Assembly: GCA_021780315.1 (NCBI GenBank)
Contig: JAJXYY010000028.1
Location: forward strand, 1 to 64,000
Source of the DNA: Acidobacteriota bacterium
GTDB taxonomy: Bacteria > Acidobacteriota > Terriglobia > Terriglobales > Acidobacteriaceae
Length of the DNA: 64,000 bases
Direction of reading: 5' to 3'
Part shown: one piece after another, positions 37,967 to 45,900 of the stretch
Position numbering within the stretch: the stretch's first letter is position 1
How the letters are laid out: each line of letters starts with the position of its first letter
Notes under the pieces: generated by a model
Databases searched by the model: none
The model's input: only the letters and a program-made list of their open reading frames with translations
Told to the model about the DNA's origin: nothing
Position numbers and translations under genes: made by a program

Positions 37967-38157
37967 GAGCCGGTGTTGGTGCGGATGCCGAAGAGCATGT
38001 AGGCCGGGCAGACGCGGATGAGGCCGGTGAGGAGAAAGACGACTCCGGGCAGTGCGAGCCAACGCCATGGACCTACAGCAAAGTAAGCGGCGATGAGCAG
38101 GCCGAGCCCGGCGACGATGCGGATGATGCGGTCGGTAGATCCTACGTTCTGCAGCAT
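37963..38157 (-). CDS. DUF2892-type small membrane protein
   Basis: 64 residues: NVGSTDRIIRIVAGLGLLIAA, a second helix LALPGVVFLLTGLIRVCPAY and the end MLFGIRTNT match the YgaP-like DUF2892 family of two-helix proteins. The Cys in RVCPAY is conserved. Its stop overlaps the nth stop region. Role unclear; some members accompany rhodanese domains. Confidence 0.88.
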   Translation of the reverse strand: MLQNVGSTDRIIRIVAGLGLLIAAYFAVGPWRWLALPGVVFLLTGLIRVCPAYMLFGIRTNTGS

Positions 38158-38231
38158 GGGGGACTCCTTGAACGGGCTCCATGATAGCGCAGGCAGGGTG
38201 GAGCCGCAGTGATGAGCGGTGGAGGAGTTGG

Positions 38232-39035
38232 CTAGCGGGTGGTGAAGTGGGTGGTGAGGGATTGGATGAGCGCGGGGATGGTGGGTTCGTGGGCTTCGAG
38301 GGTGGGGATGAGGCCGAGTTCGCGGAGGGTCTGGCTGGTGATGGGGCCGATGGAGGCGAGGACGAGGCCGGACGGCAGGGTGAGGTTGGCGGCCTGGAGG
38401 AGTTGGACGAGATTGGTGGCGGTGGAGGAGCTAGTGAAGGTGATGGCGTGGGGATAGGTGGAGGGTGAGGCGAAGAGCTGCTGGAGGGCGGAGATGGAGT
38501 CGGGGGGGATGCGGTTGGCGTAGGCGTCGGCGATGGCGAGGTGGGCTCCGGCGGCGGTGAGGGCGGTGGGCAGGATGTCGCGGGCTTGCTGGGCGCGGAT
38601 GAGGAGCATGGAGGCTCCGGGGGCGTGAGGGGTAAGGGCGGCGGCGAAGGATTCGGCGATGTAGAGCGGTGGGAGGAGATCGACGGTGAGTCCAATGGCC
38701 TGGAGGGCTCTGGCGGTGGCTGGACCGATGGCGGCGATGCGTGTTTTGGGAGAGAGGATGGTGCGTGCGGAAGAGGGATTGCCGATGCGGGCTGCTGCGA
38801 GAGCGCTGCGTTCCGCGAAGACGTGAACGGCGTTGGCACTGGTAAAGAGGAGCCAGTCGAAGGTGTCGAGACGGGCGAGGGCCTGGTCGAGGGGGTCGAA
38901 GGAGGGGGGCGGAACGATTTCGATAGTGGGGACGAGGAGCGGGGTCGCACCGAGGGCTACGAGTTGGGCGGCGAGGTCGGAGGCCTGCTGGCGGGTGCGG
39001 GTGATGAGGATGCGGATGTTGTCGAGGGGTGGCAT
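38232..39035 (-). CDS. hemD: uroporphyrinogen-III synthase
   Basis: 267 residues from the ATG at 39035; the frame runs further upstream without family support. It has the bilobed HemD fold: IRILITRTRQQASDLAAQL at the start, FDWLLFTSANAVHVFAE in the first lobe, IAAIGPATARAL, SMLLIRAQQARDILPTAL and the final ITFTSSSTATNLVQLL...LASIGPITSQTLRELG. It cyclises hydroxymethylbilane to uroporphyrinogen III. No hemC neighbour is present; the minus-strand region upstream belongs to a signalling gene. Confidence 0.9.
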   Translation of the reverse strand: MPPLDNIRILITRTRQQASDLAAQLVALGATPLLVPTIEIVPPPSFDPLDQALARLDTFDWLLFTSANAVHVFAERSALAAARIGNPSSARTILSPKTRIAAIGPATARALQAIGLTVDLLPPLYIAESFAAALTPHAPGASMLLIRAQQARDILPTALTAAGAHLAIADAYANRIPPDSISALQQLFASPSTYPHAITFTSSSTATNLVQLLQAANLTLPSGLVLASIGPITSQTLRELGLIPTLEAHEPTIPALIQSLTTHFTTR

Positions 39036-39097
39036 CCTGTGGGTATTGTAGGGCGAGCGGGGGCCGGAGCCAAGGGGAGCCGGAAGTGCGGATGGGG

Positions 39098-41728
39098 CTA
39101 GACGTTTTCGAGCTGGGCTTGCTGAATCTCGTTGAAGGCGCGGCGGATGCCTGATCTGCCTCCGGGGATCTTGGGATGGGTGACGGATGCGGCGGCGAAG
39201 TGGCGGAGGGCGGAGAGGGAGATGGGCCGGGAGTAGAGGTATCCCTGGGCCTGATCGCACTGCATGTTGATGAGGGTTTCGACGTGGTCGGTGGTCTCGA
39301 CGCCTTCGGCGATGACCTCGATATCGAGGCTGTGGGCGAGGGCGATGATGGCGGCGGTGACGGCGCGGGAGTTGGAGTCGGTGTCGCACTTCATGATGAA
39401 GGAGCGGTCGATTTTGATGCGGTCGACGTTGAAGCGGGTGATGTAGCCCATGTTGGAGAAGCCGGTACCGAAGTCGTCGATGGCGAACTTGACGCCGAGT
39501 TTGCGGACGCGGCGCATGATTTCGAGGGACTCGTTGGAGTCGATCATGAGGAGTTGTTCGGTGATTTCGAGTTCGAGCTGCTCTGCCTGGAGGCCGCTGT
39601 CCTGGAGCGCGAGTTCGACGGTGGTGGGGAAGTTTTTCTGTTGGAACTGGCGTGGGGAGATGTTGACGGCGAGGCCGATGGGTTTGCCGACGCGAAGCTG
39701 GAGGGCTGCGATCTCTTTACATGCCTTACGGAGGACCCACTCGCTGATGGGGACGATGAGGCCGGTTTCTTCGGCGATGGGGATGAAGGTGATGGGGGAG
39801 ACGTTGCCGAACTCAGGGCTGTGCCAGCGCAGGAGTGCTTCTACGCCGATGAGGCTGTTGTCGGCGAAGGAGATCTGGGGCTGGTAGACGATTTCGAACT
39901 CATCGGCCTCGATGGCGGAGCGGAGTGCGGACTCAAGTTCGAGGCGGCGGAGGGTCTCCATGCCTATGCCTGGGGTGTAGATCTCGATGCCGTTGCGTCC
40001 CTTGGCCTTGATGCGGTACATGGCGAGGTCGGCATTTTTGAAGAGGCTATCGATCTCCTGGCTTTCGGGGAAGAGGCTGATGCCGACGCTGGCGGTGACG
40101 GTGACGGACTGGCGTCCGAGGTGGACTGGCTGAGAGATGGCGGAGAGGATCTTAGCGGCGATATCCTGCACGCCGCGGGTGTCGCGGAGGTCGGAGAGGA
40201 GGATGACGAACTCGTCGCCACCCATGCGGGCGACGGTATCGGATTTGCGGACGCAGCTACGGAGGCGGTTGGCGACTTCGCAGAGGAGGATGTCTCCGGC
40301 CTGATGGCCGAGGGAGTCGTTGACCCGTTTGAAGTTGTCGAGGTCGACCATGAGAACGGCGAGGTTGTCCTGGGAGCGGCGGGCGCGTTCGGTGGCGACT
40401 TCGAGGCGGTCGCGGAGGAGGGTTCGGGTTGGGAGTCCGGTGAGCTGATCGTGGTGGGCGAGGTGGTAGATGTACTGCTCTGACTGCTTACGTTCGGTGA
40501 GGTCGTAGGAGATGCCCATGAAACCGATGACGGAGTCGTCGTGGTCTTTGAGTGCGGTGATGGAGAGTTGGACGGGAAGGCGAGTTCCGTCCTTGCGGAT
40601 GTAGGTCCACTCGCGGGAGTCGGGGATTCCCTGCTCTGCGGCAGCGCGGAAGACGTGGTGGCCGGGGGTGATGGCGTTTCCGTACTCGGAGGTGAGCTGC
40701 GCAGCGCGCTGGATGACCTCCGATGGATCGTGGAGGAGCGCGACGACGTCCTGGCCGAACATCTCCTGAGGGGAATACTGGAGCATTCTCTGCGCTGCGG
40801 GGTTAGTGGCGGTGATGCGTCCGGCGGTATCGGTGACGATAGTGGCGAATGGGGAGCAGTTGACGGTGGCCTGATTGAAGGCGAGGGCCTGCTTGAGATT
40901 TTTCTGGGCGGCGTAGCGCTCGGTGACGTCGGTGGAGGTGAGTGCGATGCCGTCGTTGAGCTTGGTGACACGGACGAAGAGACGAGCGGGCTCGCCGTTG
41001 CTTTTGAAGACGGGATGCTCGGCCTCGAAGGTTTCCGGCTGGCCGCTGAGGATGACACGTTTGTATCGTTCCATGCGGGAGGGGCAGTAGACGCTGGGGA
41101 AGGTTTCGTAGAGTTTTTTCCCGAGGAGATCCTGTTGTGAGGAGTTGAAGAGCTCGGCACCTTTGCGATTGATGAAGACAAAGCGCAGATCGACGACGTC
41201 GCCTATGTTGTTGTAGACGGCGTCGAACATCATGAAGTTGTCGGTGCTGGACTCTGCTGCTGCGGCGAGCATGGACTCGGTGTGTTTTCCCTGGGCGGCC
41301 TGATCGAGGGTGGTGAGGATGCGGCTGATGGCGGCGGGGAGACCGTAGAGGGTGAGGAGTGCGGCGATGGATCGGCCAATTTGTATTGCTCCGACGAGCC
41401 AGTGATGGTTGTTGCGGAAGTTAGCCGAGATGAGTTCGTGATTGACGATTTCGAGGGTGAGGAAGAGGCCGAAGGCCGCAGCGACCCAGTTGAGGGAGTG
41501 GTCTTTGCGGCGGTGGACGGCGATGACGATGGTGGCGAGGGCAAAGGCAAGGAAGGCAGAGCTGGCGACGGCTGCGGAGATACCTATGACGTAGAACCAG
41601 GTGGCGGAAGCGTATTCGTACGGGGCCTCGTTGTGGTGCTGCAAGGCGTAGGCTGCGATAGCAATGGTACCGATAACATAGATCGCTACGGCGGCTTTTC
41701 TAGTACGACGGTCGAGGGGTGACGGCAT
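39098..41728 (-). CDS. membrane PAS-GGDEF-EAL cyclic-di-GMP regulator
   Basis: 876 residues from the ATG at 41728. N-terminal hydrophobic helices (about 10-150) form a MASE-like sensory module. Two PAS domains follow (about 170-420, second with LTERKQSEQYIYHLAHHDQLTGLPTR as the linker). The GGDEF domain has an intact ARMGGDEFVILL site. The EAL domain has GVEALLRWHSP, DDFGTGFSN and SLDIEVIAEGVET, so phosphodiesterase activity is probable. It should sense an unknown signal at the membrane and set c-di-GMP levels. Both catalytic domains look intact. Confidence 0.93.
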   Translation of the reverse strand: MPSPLDRRTRKAAVAIYVIGTIAIAAYALQHHNEAPYEYASATWFYVIGISAAVASSAFLAFALATIVIAVHRRKDHSLNWVAAAFGLFLTLEIVNHELISANFRNNHHWLVGAIQIGRSIAALLTLYGLPAAISRILTTLDQAAQGKHTESMLAAAAESSTDNFMMFDAVYNNIGDVVDLRFVFINRKGAELFNSSQQDLLGKKLYETFPSVYCPSRMERYKRVILSGQPETFEAEHPVFKSNGEPARLFVRVTKLNDGIALTSTDVTERYAAQKNLKQALAFNQATVNCSPFATIVTDTAGRITATNPAAQRMLQYSPQEMFGQDVVALLHDPSEVIQRAAQLTSEYGNAITPGHHVFRAAAEQGIPDSREWTYIRKDGTRLPVQLSITALKDHDDSVIGFMGISYDLTERKQSEQYIYHLAHHDQLTGLPTRTLLRDRLEVATERARRSQDNLAVLMVDLDNFKRVNDSLGHQAGDILLCEVANRLRSCVRKSDTVARMGGDEFVILLSDLRDTRGVQDIAAKILSAISQPVHLGRQSVTVTASVGISLFPESQEIDSLFKNADLAMYRIKAKGRNGIEIYTPGIGMETLRRLELESALRSAIEADEFEIVYQPQISFADNSLIGVEALLRWHSPEFGNVSPITFIPIAEETGLIVPISEWVLRKACKEIAALQLRVGKPIGLAVNISPRQFQQKNFPTTVELALQDSGLQAEQLELEITEQLLMIDSNESLEIMRRVRKLGVKFAIDDFGTGFSNMGYITRFNVDRIKIDRSFIMKCDTDSNSRAVTAAIIALAHSLDIEVIAEGVETTDHVETLINMQCDQAQGYLYSRPISLSALRHFAAASVTHPKIPGGRSGIRRAFNEIQQAQLENV

Positions 41729-41918
41729 AATTGAGTGGCCTCGTGAATCTCTGCTAGGCGTCGGTCGTACGGAGTAGCCCAGTCTCACCACTACGAGCGG
41801 ATGAGTTTTACAGTGAAACAGGAACTTGTACGACACCATCAACATTACGATTGGGGGAGGGGCGGGGATATACCGCTTTAGTTGCAAGTTTGAAAAACAG
41901 TTTTTATGGGAAGGCAGG

Positions 41919-42764
41919 TCAGGGAGCGGCGACGACGTGCTGGCGCTGTTCGCCGAGGCCATCGATACCGAGGCGCATGGATTGGCCGGGCTGGAGGTAG
42001 ATGGGGGGCTTCTGGCCGAGGCCTACGCCGGGCGGGGTTCCGGTGGAGATGATGTCTCCTGGCTGGAGGCTCATGAAGTGGCTGATGTAGCTGACGAGGT
42101 GGGCCACGCCAAAGACCATGGTGGCGGTGGAGCCGTTCTGGTAGCGGTGGCCATCTACTTCGAGGAACATGTTGAGCTGCTGGGGGTTGGGAAGTTCGTC
42201 GGTGGTGACGAGCCAAGGGCCGATGGGGCCGAAGGTGTCGGCACTCTTGCCTTTCATCCACTGGCCGCCGCGATGGAGTTGGAAGTCGCGCTCGGAGAGG
42301 TCGTTGATGACGCAGTATCCGGCGACGTGGTCGAGGGCGTTGTGCTGGGAGACGTATTTGGCGGGCTTGCCGATGACGACGCCGAGTTCTACTTCCCAGT
42401 CGGTGGCGGTGGAGTTGCGGGGGAGTTCCACGGTGTCGTTGGGGCCGATGATGGCGCTGGTGGCTTTGAAGAAGAGGATGGGTTCGGCGGGGACGGCCAT
42501 GCCGGATTCGGCGGCGTGGTCGGAGTAGTTGAGACCGACGCAGATGAATTTGCCAACGTTGGCGACGCAGGGGCCGATGCGACCGGGATGTTCGACGAGG
42601 GGGAGGGTGGTGAGGTCGAGCTGGGCGAGGGACTGGAGGGACTCGGGCAGGAGGGTGGAGCCGCCGATGTCGGGGACGATGCCGTGGAGGGAGCGGAGGT
42701 TGCCGTCGCGGTCGAGGATGCCGGGGAGTTCGTTGCCTGGGGTGCCGTAGCGCAAAAGCTTCAT
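41919..42764 (-). CDS. fumarylacetoacetate hydrolase family protein, probably 2,4-diketo-3-deoxy-L-fuconate hydrolase
   Basis: 281 residues from the ATG at 42764. The N-terminal MKLLRYGTPGNELPGILD is typical of the ureidoglycolate lyase-like/diketo-deoxyfuconate hydrolase branch. The FAH core shows GLNYSDHAAESG, the metal-binding DWEVELGVVIGK and the LSERDFQ segment, then IISTGTPPGVG. Its likely role is to split the diketo acid made by the SDR at 28687, giving pyruvate and L-lactate (inference). It lies 12 kb from the other fucose genes. The long frame upstream of 42764 is not real coding. Confidence 0.85.
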   Translation of the reverse strand: MKLLRYGTPGNELPGILDRDGNLRSLHGIVPDIGGSTLLPESLQSLAQLDLTTLPLVEHPGRIGPCVANVGKFICVGLNYSDHAAESGMAVPAEPILFFKATSAIIGPNDTVELPRNSTATDWEVELGVVIGKPAKYVSQHNALDHVAGYCVINDLSERDFQLHRGGQWMKGKSADTFGPIGPWLVTTDELPNPQQLNMFLEVDGHRYQNGSTATMVFGVAHLVSYISHFMSLQPGDIISTGTPPGVGLGQKPPIYLQPGQSMRLGIDGLGEQRQHVVAAP

Positions 42765-42850
42765 GGGTTTCTCTGGTGTCCTGGAGGCTGGATGAAGATG
42801 TGGTGGAGCAGTGTGGATGACTATAAATGGTTTGGCGGGTGGGCGTGGTC

Positions 42851-43594
42851 TCAGGCGGCGATGTTGGGGAGGAGGTGGGCGGAGCCGAGGAGGAAGACGA
42901 CGCCGAGGCAGAAGCTGTAGACGGCGGTGAGTCCGGTGAGGAGGGTTCTCCATCCGGGCGAGCTTGGCCTGGAGTGGAAGAGGCCGGCGGCGGAGGCGGT
43001 CATGAGGGTGTTCATGAGGAGGAGGCCGGTGAGGAAGACGAGCAGACCGAGGAGGCCTTTGCTGATGCCTCCGAGGTTGGCGGCGAGGAGGAAGAGGGCG
43101 AGCTGGCTGGGGGTTTCGGCTCCGAAGCCGTGGATGATGCCGATGCCGAAGGCGGTGCGGTGGTTGACCTGCCAGGCACGGGCGGGCGGTGCGATGGGTT
43201 GTCCGGTGCGCCAGGAGTGGAGGCGGCGGAGGAGCCATTGGGCGGAGGTGATGAGGAGTGCGGCGCGGGACTTTGGAGGCGTTTTGTCTTTGGCGAAGGC
43301 CAGGGTGCTGAGGACGTAGACGGCGAGGACGATGAGGGTGAGGCCGACGGCGCGCTCGGCCCAGCGATCGAGGCCGTGGGGCAGGGAGAGTTGGAAGAAG
43401 ATGACGGCACAGCCCAGCGCGGCGACGGTGGCGGCGTGGCCGAGGGCGTACATGAGGCCGAGACGCATGGCGTTGGCGGCACGCGCCTGACCGCCGGCGA
43501 TGTCGGTGATGGCGGCGATGTGGTCGTAGTCGAAGCCGTGTCGGAAGCCGAGGACGGCACAGGAGAGCAGAGCGAGACTCAGAGGGGCGGTCAT
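42851..43594 (-). CDS. nickel/cobalt permease-like membrane protein (HoxN/UreH type)
   Basis: 247 residues with six or seven helices. The signature H-x4-D-H occurs in LGFRHGFDYDHIAAITD at the N-terminus, and a second polar motif lies in FGIGIIHGFGAETPSQ. These mark the NiCoT/high-affinity nickel transport superfamily. A cytoplasmic loop with Lys/Pro residues separates the halves. No urease or hydrogenase is in the window, so the metal and its user are unknown. Confidence 0.85.
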   Translation of the reverse strand: MTAPLSLALLSCAVLGFRHGFDYDHIAAITDIAGGQARAANAMRLGLMYALGHAATVAALGCAVIFFQLSLPHGLDRWAERAVGLTLIVLAVYVLSTLAFAKDKTPPKSRAALLITSAQWLLRRLHSWRTGQPIAPPARAWQVNHRTAFGIGIIHGFGAETPSQLALFLLAANLGGISKGLLGLLVFLTGLLLMNTLMTASAAGLFHSRPSSPGWRTLLTGLTAVYSFCLGVVFLLGSAHLLPNIAA

Positions 43595-43640
43595 GGGCGA
43601 GAGCTTGATTTTATCTTGAGTGGCGGAGTGCAGGCAGGAT

Positions 43641-44033
43641 TCAGATGCGACCGGCGGTGCGGAGCTGGGCTATTTCTTCGTTGGAGAAGACGCGGGAGCG
43701 GATGAGGAAGCGGACACCTTCGGGGCCTTCGAGAGAGAACATGCCGCCACGGCCGGGGACGACGTCGAGGATGAGCTGGGTGTGTTTCCAGTATTCGAAC
43801 TGGGGGCGGGACATGTAGAAGGGTGTGTCGCCGAGGGTGCCGACGAGGACGTCTTCGTCGCCTACGAGGAATTCGCCGCGGGTGTAGCACATGGGGGAGG
43901 AGCCGTCGCAGCAGCCTCCGGAGAGATGGAACATGAGGTTGCCGTGTTTGTGGTGGAGGGTGGCGATGAGGGCGATGGCTGCGTCGGTGGCGAGGACCTG
44001 ATGGGGGAGTTGGGGCATGGGGATTGCCTGCAT
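43641..44033 (-). CDS. DUF779 protein
   Basis: 130 residues from the ATG at 44033. DUF779 motifs are clear: LMFHLSGGCCDGSSPMCY with a Cys cluster, LVGTLGDTPFYMS, FEYWKHTQLILDVVPGRGGMFSLE and GVRFLIRSRVF. The family is almost always next to an aldehyde dehydrogenase gene and is thought to serve it, but its function is unproven. Here the aldehyde dehydrogenase gene is directly upstream in the same direction, with a long palindrome between. Confidence 0.9.
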   Translation of the reverse strand: MQAIPMPQLPHQVLATDAAIALIATLHHKHGNLMFHLSGGCCDGSSPMCYTRGEFLVGDEDVLVGTLGDTPFYMSRPQFEYWKHTQLILDVVPGRGGMFSLEGPEGVRFLIRSRVFSNEEIAQLRTAGRI

Positions 44034-44086
44034 GGAGCGGTTGACGTGGGGCGATTCTGCGGAGGCAGAGGGTGGAGGCCGAGAGA

Positions 44087-44118
44087 GCCACCCATCGCAA
44101 CGCGCTGCGATGGATGGC
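44087..44118. repeat. 13-bp-arm palindrome between aldehyde dehydrogenase and DUF779 genes
   Basis: GCCACCCATCGCA and TGCGATGGATGGC pair at 12 of 13 positions around a six-base loop. No T-run follows on either strand. It could be a REP-like sequence or an mRNA stability stem between the two co-directional genes. Confidence 0.7.
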
Positions 44119-44157
44119 AACCGGAGTGGTATGGCTGAGGCTTTTGAGAGTGCTTGT

Positions 44158-45708
44158 TTAGAAGAAACCCATGGCGTTGGGGCTGTAGCTGACGAGCTGA
44201 TTCTTGGTCTGCTGGTAGTGATCGAGCATCATCTTGTGGTTTTCGCGACCGATGCCGGACTGTTTGTATCCACCGAAGGCGGCGTGTGCGGGATAGAGGT
44301 GGTAGCAGTTGGTCCAGACGCGTCCGGCCTGGATGTTGCGGCCGAAGTGGTAGGCGCGGTTCATGTCGCGGGTCCAGACGCCGGAGCCGAGGCCGTAGAG
44401 GGTGTCGTTGGCGATGCTGAGGGCCTCTTCGTCGTCCTTGAAGGTGGTGACGGAGACGACGGGGCCGAAGATCTCCTCCTGGAAGATGCGCATTTTGTTG
44501 TGTCCACGAAAGACGGTGGGTTCGACATAGAAGCCGTTGGCGAAGTCGGGGCCGATGTCGGAGCGTTTGCCGCCGGTGAGGACCTGTGCGCCTTCCTGAC
44601 GTCCGATGTCGAGGTAGGAGAGGATTTTTTCGAGCTGTTCGGAGGAGGCCTGCGCACCGATCATGGTGGATTTGTCGAGGGGGTTGCCACGCTTGATGGC
44701 TTGCACCCGCCCCAGAGCGCGCTCCATGAACTGATCGTAGATCGATTCCTGGATCAGTGCGCGTGAGGGGCAGGTGCAGACCTCGCCCTGATTGAGGGCG
44801 AACATGGTGAAGCCTTCCAGACACTTGTCGAAGAAGGCATCGTCTTCGCGCATGACGTCGGCGAAGAAGATGTTGGGGGATTTGCCACCGAGTTCGAGGG
44901 AGACGGGGATGATGTTCTGGGAGGCGTACTGCATGATGAGCCGTCCAGTGGTGGTCTCACCGGTGAAGGCGACCTTGTTGACGCGGGGGCTGGAGGCGAG
45001 GGGCTTGCCTGCTTCTACGCCGAGACCGTTGACGACGTTGAGGACGCCGGGAGGCAGGAGATCGCCGATGAGTTCCATGAGGACGAGGATGGAGAGGGGG
45101 GTCTGCTCGGCGGGCTTGAGGACGACGGCGTTACCGGCGGCGAGTGCGGGTGCAAGCTTCCAGGCGGCCATGAGGAGGGGGAAGTTCCAGGGGATGATAA
45201 GGCCAATGACGCCGAGGGGTTCGTGGTAGTGGTAGGCGATGGTGTCACCGTCGACCTCGGAGATGCCGCCCTCCTGGGCGCGGATGCAGCCGGCGAAGTA
45301 GCGGAAGTGGTCGACGACGAGGGGGAGGTCGGCGGCGAGGGTTTCGCGGATGGGCTTGCCGTTGTCCCAGGTTTCGACGGTAGCGAGCATTTCGAGGTTG
45401 TCTTCGATACGCTGGGCGATCTGGTTGAGGATGTTAGCGCGCTGGGTGGTGGAGGTGCGGGCCCAGCCGGTTTTGGCGTTGTGGGCGGCGTCGAGGGCGC
45501 GGTTGATGTCGACGGCGTTGGAGCGGGGAATCTCGCAGAGGACCTGGCCGGTGATGGGGGTGACGTTTTCGAAGTAGAGGCCGGAGGCGGGCTCCTGCCA
45601 CTGACCGCCGATGTAGTTGCCGTAGCGCTGGCGGAAGGTGACGGGGAAGCCATAGGAGCCGGGCTGGATCTGGGTGGATGCGGGAACTGGCGGGGTAGTG
45701 GTGGACAT
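44158..45708 (-). CDS. aldehyde dehydrogenase
   Basis: 516 residues from the ATG at 45708 with GGAG nearby. It is an NAD(P)-dependent enzyme oxidising aldehydes to acids. [19 protein letters not shown] forms part of the coenzyme site, [11 protein letters not shown] carries the general-base Glu and [15 protein letters not shown] the catalytic Cys. The C-terminal [22 protein letters not shown] is typical of the ExaC/acetaldehyde-type branch. A DUF779 gene follows, as in many bacteria. A 36-bp inverted repeat lies about 90 nt upstream of the start. Confidence 0.93.
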   Translation of the reverse strand: MSTTTPPVPASTQIQPGSYGFPVTFRQRYGNYIGGQWQEPASGLYFENVTPITGQVLCEIPRSNAVDINRALDAAHNAKTGWARTSTTQRANILNQIAQRIEDNLEMLATVETWDNGKPIRETLAADLPLVVDHFRYFAGCIRAQEGGISEVDGDTIAYHYHEPLGVIGLIIPWNFPLLMAAWKLAPALAAGNAVVLKPAEQTPLSILVLMELIGDLLPPGVLNVVNGLGVEAGKPLASSPRVNKVAFTGETTTGRLIMQYASQNIIPVSLELGGKSPNIFFADVMREDDAFFDKCLEGFTMFALNQGEVCTCPSRALIQESIYDQFMERALGRVQAIKRGNPLDKSTMIGAQASSEQLEKILSYLDIGRQEGAQVLTGGKRSDIGPDFANGFYVEPTVFRGHNKMRIFQEEIFGPVVSVTTFKDDEEALSIANDTLYGLGSGVWTRDMNRAYHFGRNIQAGRVWTNCYHLYPAHAAFGGYKQSGIGRENHKMMLDHYQQTKNQLVSYSPNAMGFF

Positions 45709-45799
45709 GGGCGGAGCTCCTTGGTTGTGCCGTGGCGATGGATAAACTGCGGCGTGTGGCGGCAGTCGGTTCAATGTGAGCGAGAGAGACTTGTTTCCC

Positions 45800-45835
45800 G
45801 CGAAAATACCATACGCCTGCGGATGGTGTTTTCGC
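45800..45835. promoter_or_regulatory. 36-bp inverted repeat upstream of aldehyde dehydrogenase
   Basis: Arms of 17 bases beginning GCGAAAATACCATACGC pair at 15 positions across a two-base centre. It is between the DUF1800 gene and the aldehyde dehydrogenase, 92 nt from the latter start. Too long for a typical terminator without a T-run, it may be an operator or a dispersed palindromic repeat. Confidence 0.7.
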
Positions 45836-45900
45836 TATCGGCGAGGGGCGCGGCTTTGCGTGGGATGAAGGTTGGCGTGGAGGGTTGAATTGGGGGGAGA

